Shown piece by piece: positions 14,070 through 14,925 of a DNA stretch of 14,925 bases. Location: contig CAJTZH010000066.1 of assembly GCA_910584325.1 (NCBI GenBank), positions 1-14,925 of the forward strand, read 5' to 3'. Every line of letters starts with the position of its first letter. Position 1 is the stretch's first letter. A program made the position numbers and the translations under genes. Source of the stretch: an uncultured Lachnospiraceae bacterium (lineage in GTDB: Bacteria; Bacillota; Clostridia; Lachnospirales; Lachnospiraceae). The notes under the pieces were generated by a model. It ran no database searches. It was not told where the DNA came from and saw only the letters and a list, made by a program, of their open reading frames with translations.

Positions 14070-14918
14070 ATGAGCATGGCAGACAGAATATTTATTGATA
14101 TGTGTAAAGATATTTTGGAAAACGGCGTCTCCACAGAAGGCGAGAAAGTACGACCGAAATGGGAAGACGGAACGCCGGCATATACGATTAAGAAATTCGG
14201 CGTGGTCAACCGCTATGATTTGTCGAAAGAATTTCCGGCAATTACATTGCGCAGAACGGCAATTAAGAGCTGTATTGACGAAATATTATGGATATGGCAG
14301 CAAAAATCCAATAACATTCACGATTTAAAGCCGCACATCTGGGATGAATGGGCGGATGCAGACGGTTCTATCGGCAAAGCGTACGGATATCAGCTTGGCG
14401 TTAAGCATCAGTACAAAGAGGGCATGATGGACCAGGTTGACCGCGTCCTTTATGATTTGAAAAACAATCCTTACAGCAGGAGGATTATGACCAATATTTA
14501 TGTCCATCAGGATTTGCATGAAATGAATCTGTACCCGTGCGCTTACAGTATGACGTTTAACGTAACGCCAAATAAAGACACAGGCAGGTTAAAGCTTAAT
14601 GGGATATTGAACCAGCGTTCGCAGGACGTTCTTGCGGCAAATAACTGGAATGTCTGCCAGTATGCCGCGCTGCTTCATATGTTTGCGCAGGTAAGCGAGA
14701 TGGAAGCAGGGGAACTGGTACATGTGATTGCGGACGCGCACATTTATGACCGCCATATTCCGCTGATCAAGGAGCTGATTGCAAGAGAAACGTATGACGC
14801 GCCGGTATTTAAAATGAACCCTGATGTGAAAGACTTTTACCGGTTTACCAGAAATGATTTTACGGTGGAAAATTATACGACGGGACCGCAGATTGAAAAT
14901 ATACCGATTGCGGTTTAA
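14070..14918 (+). CDS. thyA: Thymidylate synthase
   Basis: A 282-residue enzyme that methylates dUMP to dTMP using methylenetetrahydrofolate, the de novo source of thymidine for DNA. The catalytic Cys157 lies in NLYPCAYS, the phosphate-binding arginines in NPYSRR (133-138), and the substrate loop in NQRSQDVLAANNWN (181-194), where N194 matches the dUMP-binding Asn of other family members. H224 and Y226 in DAHIYDRH bind the ribose. The usual GxPFN is replaced by ANNWN, as I recall from clostridial ThyA proteins. The C-terminus ends in IAV, matching the family's conserved hydrophobic end. The ATG at 14070 has AAAGGCGG about 11 nt upstream, and the ATG at 14076 is an alternative. A ribosome site begins right after the stop, so another folate gene such as dihydrofolate reductase may follow. 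Confidence 0.95.
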   Translation: MSMADRIFIDMCKDILENGVSTEGEKVRPKWEDGTPAYTIKKFGVVNRYDLSKEFPAITLRRTAIKSCIDEILWIWQQKSNNIHDLKPHIWDEWADADGSIGKAYGYQLGVKHQYKEGMMDQVDRVLYDLKNNPYSRRIMTNIYVHQDLHEMNLYPCAYSMTFNVTPNKDTGRLKLNGILNQRSQDVLAANNWNVCQYAALLHMFAQVSEMEAGELVHVIADAHIYDRHIPLIKELIARETYDAPVFKMNPDVKDFYRFTRNDFTVENYTTGPQIENIPIAV

Positions 14919-14919
14919 C

Positions 14920-14925
14920 AGGAGG
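14920..14925 (+). promoter_or_regulatory. Ribosome site of a gene beyond the window
   Basis: AGGAGG, a perfect Shine-Dalgarno sequence, begins 2 nt after the thyA stop and runs to the last base. A gene should start a few bases past the window and be co-transcribed with thyA. Dihydrofolate reductase is a common partner, but this is only a guess from context. Confidence 0.6.

Overview
The window looks like a chromosomal segment of a Gram-positive clostridium, most likely a Lachnospiraceae-type gut bacterium. Pointers are the strong AGGAGG-type ribosome sites, TTGACA/TATAAT promoters, short lipoproteins with classic lipoboxes, an ECF-type vitamin transporter S component, a DUF3842 protein, a DUF4854-like lipoprotein, and a clostridial-style thymidylate synthase. 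I see no rRNA, tRNA, CRISPR, transposase or phage gene.

Left part (1-5985, all plus strand). A terminator closes an upstream unit. A YtrA-type GntR repressor, an ABC ATPase and a small six-helix permease then form a compact operon. Its promoter lies inside an array of ACAGT/ACTGT half-sites spaced exactly 10 bp apart, which suggests autoregulation. A second promoter drives a YegS-type lipid kinase, a DUF3842 protein, an ECF S component and a MoxR-type AAA+ ATPase. The ATPase is cut off after about two thirds of its length and runs directly into a decayed transglutaminase gene (frameshift, in-frame amber codon, missing catalytic His/Asp). The DUF58 gene usually found between these two is absent, so a MoxR-DUF58-transglutaminase operon appears to have collapsed by deletion and point mutation.

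Middle part (6000-10700). A small lipoprotein with its own promoter converges, across a bidirectional terminator, on a minus-strand metal-dependent amidohydrolase. The amidohydrolase ribosome site is buried in a long hairpin. Divergent from it is a membrane- or lipid-anchored protein with about nine YD-like repeats. An 18-bp perfect inverted repeat separates that gene from a minus-strand four-helix membrane protein of unknown function and a membrane-anchored serine alpha/beta hydrolase.

Right part (10788-14925, plus strand). A 5'-truncated, probably frameshifted M23 peptidase remnant leads into a large lipoprotein and a small secreted protein, both unrecognised. After a terminator and a strong extended -10 promoter come hflX and thyA. 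The window ends in a ribosome site for a further gene, plausibly dihydrofolate reductase by context.

The main points for follow-up are the phased operator, two leaders that can hide their own ribosome site, the collapsed MoxR/transglutaminase locus, the YD-repeat surface protein, and the M23-lipoprotein-secreted protein cluster. None is proved by sequence reading alone.
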